A stretch of DNA of 5,666 bases, from NCBI GenBank assembly GCA_009783975.1, contig WRCL01000147.1, forward strand, positions 1 through 5,666, given 5' to 3'. The translations under genes and the position numbers were made by a program. The notes beneath the pieces were generated by a model that worked only from the letters and a program-made list of their open reading frames with translations, did no database searches and was not told the origin of the DNA. Positions 5,010 to 5,666 of this stretch are shown in pieces. This DNA is from Micrococcales bacterium. GTDB lineage: Bacteria > Actinomycetota > Actinomycetes > Actinomycetales > Cellulomonadaceae. Position 1 is the first letter of the stretch. Every line of letters starts with the position of its first letter.

Positions 5010-5606
5010 TCACGCTTCGACTGTTGCCGCCGGTGCGTCGGTCCCCCATACCTGCGCCAGGCGCCGGTCGAGGCCGGGGTCGTCGCGCGGCAGGCCGTAC
5101 CCGGGGTCGAGGAGCTCGGCCCAGTGCCCGAACGACGGGCGGTCCAACCACCACGCTGTCTCGTCAGCGGTGGTGATCCCCCGTTCGACGTCGGTCTGGC
5201 CGGTGTGGTGGACCTCGATGAAGATCGCCCCGTCGAGGTGGAAGTCGAGGGTGCGGCGGACCTTCGCCTCGTACATCATCCACAGCTGGTCGGCGTCGGG
5301 GTACGTGCGGTCGGTGATCCGGGTGCGGAACAGCCGGCCCTCGTTGGTCTCGAAGTACGACTGGCGCAGCACCGACCCGTGCTCGTCCATCCAGCTCACC
5401 CGGACCATCCCGTCAGGGGTGAACCGGATACGCCATGCGGCGCGCACCGCCTTCTTGCCCACAGGTCGCGAGGCGTCGACGACGACGAACGACGGACCTT
5501 CGGGCCGTTCGTACAGCGCCTGGGCATCATCGATGGTGAGCCATGCCGGGTCCGGCCTGCCCGTGATCTCGTTCCAGCTCAGCGCGTAGCGCGGCACGAG
5601 CCGCAT
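5010..5606 (-). CDS. Unrecognised 198-aa soluble protein
   Basis: I do not recognise the family. 198 aa, no signal peptide or membrane segment. Residues 40-140 are rich in alternating beta-type stretches with conserved-looking aromatic residues: FVVVDASRP at 40-48, AAWRIRF at 56-62, MVRVSWMDEHGSVLRQSYF at 67-85, LWMMYEAKVRRTLDFHLDGAIFIEVHH at 108-134, and a tail with AWWLDRPSFGHW at 151-162. The mixture of short beta strands and turns (PDG, DEHG, HLDG) suggests a compact beta-sheet fold. Codon use matches the neighbours. Start: ATG at 5606 with GGGGAGG at 5617..5611, 4 nt away. It converges on the DUF192 gene, 30 nt between stops, and seems to be translated after an upstream gene whose end overlaps it. 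No function is proposed. Confidence 0.82.
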   Translation of the reverse strand: MRLVPRYALSWNEITGRPDPAWLTIDDAQALYERPEGPSFVVVDASRPVGKKAVRAAWRIRFTPDGMVRVSWMDEHGSVLRQSYFETNEGRLFRTRITDRTYPDADQLWMMYEAKVRRTLDFHLDGAIFIEVHHTGQTDVERGITTADETAWWLDRPSFGHWAELLDPGYGLPRDDPGLDRRLAQVWGTDAPAATVEA

Positions 5607-5666
5607 CGGACCTCCCCGGTCTGGTCGACCCACAGGACTTGCTCGTCCCTGGTCACGACGTCGTTA
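5579..5666 (-). CDS. 3' end of an upstream gene entering from the right edge
   Basis: Of the three minus-strand frames at the edge, two hit stops at once (TAA at 5666..5664; TGA at 5655..5653). The third is open for 28 codons from 5665 and ends at TGA 5581..5579: NDVVTRDEQVLWVDQTGEVR then CGSCRATR. Eighteen of the first 20 codons end in G or C, as in true genes here. If real, it overlaps the next gene by 28 nt. The last eight residues are Cys/Arg-rich and less protein-like. Function cannot be judged from this piece. Confidence 0.45.
   Translation of the reverse strand, partial: NDVVTRDEQVLWVDQTGEVRCGSCRATR

Noticed and set aside
4876..5589. Plus-strand frame of 237 codons over the 198-aa gene
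   Set aside because: Starts inside the DUF192 gene, is Ser/Arg-rich and has no ribosome-binding site; the minus-strand protein is far more protein-like and has GGGGAGG before its ATG.

Overview
The window reads as chromosomal DNA of a high-G+C actinobacterium. Third codon positions are overwhelmingly G or C, coding is dense, GTG is used as a start, and ribosome-binding sites are GGAGG-like. The Tad/Flp gene set resembles that of Micrococcales such as Cellulomonas relatives, but the exact taxon is inference only.

Positions 4287 down to 1 (minus strand) hold the 5' part of a Tad/Flp (tight adherence) pilus operon, with genes packed at 1-nt overlap to 4-nt gaps. In transcription order they are: an unrecognised 256-aa membrane protein ending in a Cys-rich, zinc-ribbon-like motif; CpaB/RcpC (248 aa) with a Pro-Thr-Asp repeat tail; a CpaE-type ATPase fused in frame to a complete TadE-like pseudopilin domain (514 aa); a second, stand-alone TadE-like protein (127 aa); and the secretion ATPase CpaF/TadA, of which 277 residues are visible before it leaves the window at position 1. 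The cpaF gene is easy to miss because it starts with GTG and has no stop codon in the window. No Flp pilin, TadB, TadC or prepilin peptidase is present here. They would be expected beyond position 1 or elsewhere in the genome.

Positions 4288-4634 are a 347-bp non-coding divergent region with two strong inverted repeats, a 9-bp direct repeat and weak promoter-like motifs. From it a DUF192 gene (114 aa, plus strand) runs away from the pilus operon.

The DUF192 gene converges on an unrecognised 198-aa minus-strand gene with only 30 nt between them. That gene appears to be overlapped at its start by the last 28 codons of another minus-strand gene entering from the right edge.

The most notable feature is the CpaE-TadE fusion. 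The TadE part keeps an intact prepilin-peptidase-type motif (G, then E at +5) and is preceded by a well-spaced internal ribosome-binding site and GTG. This suggests the fusion could be resolved by proteolysis, bypassed by internal initiation, or kept as a membrane-tethered ATPase. Nothing else in the window requires a wholly new system.
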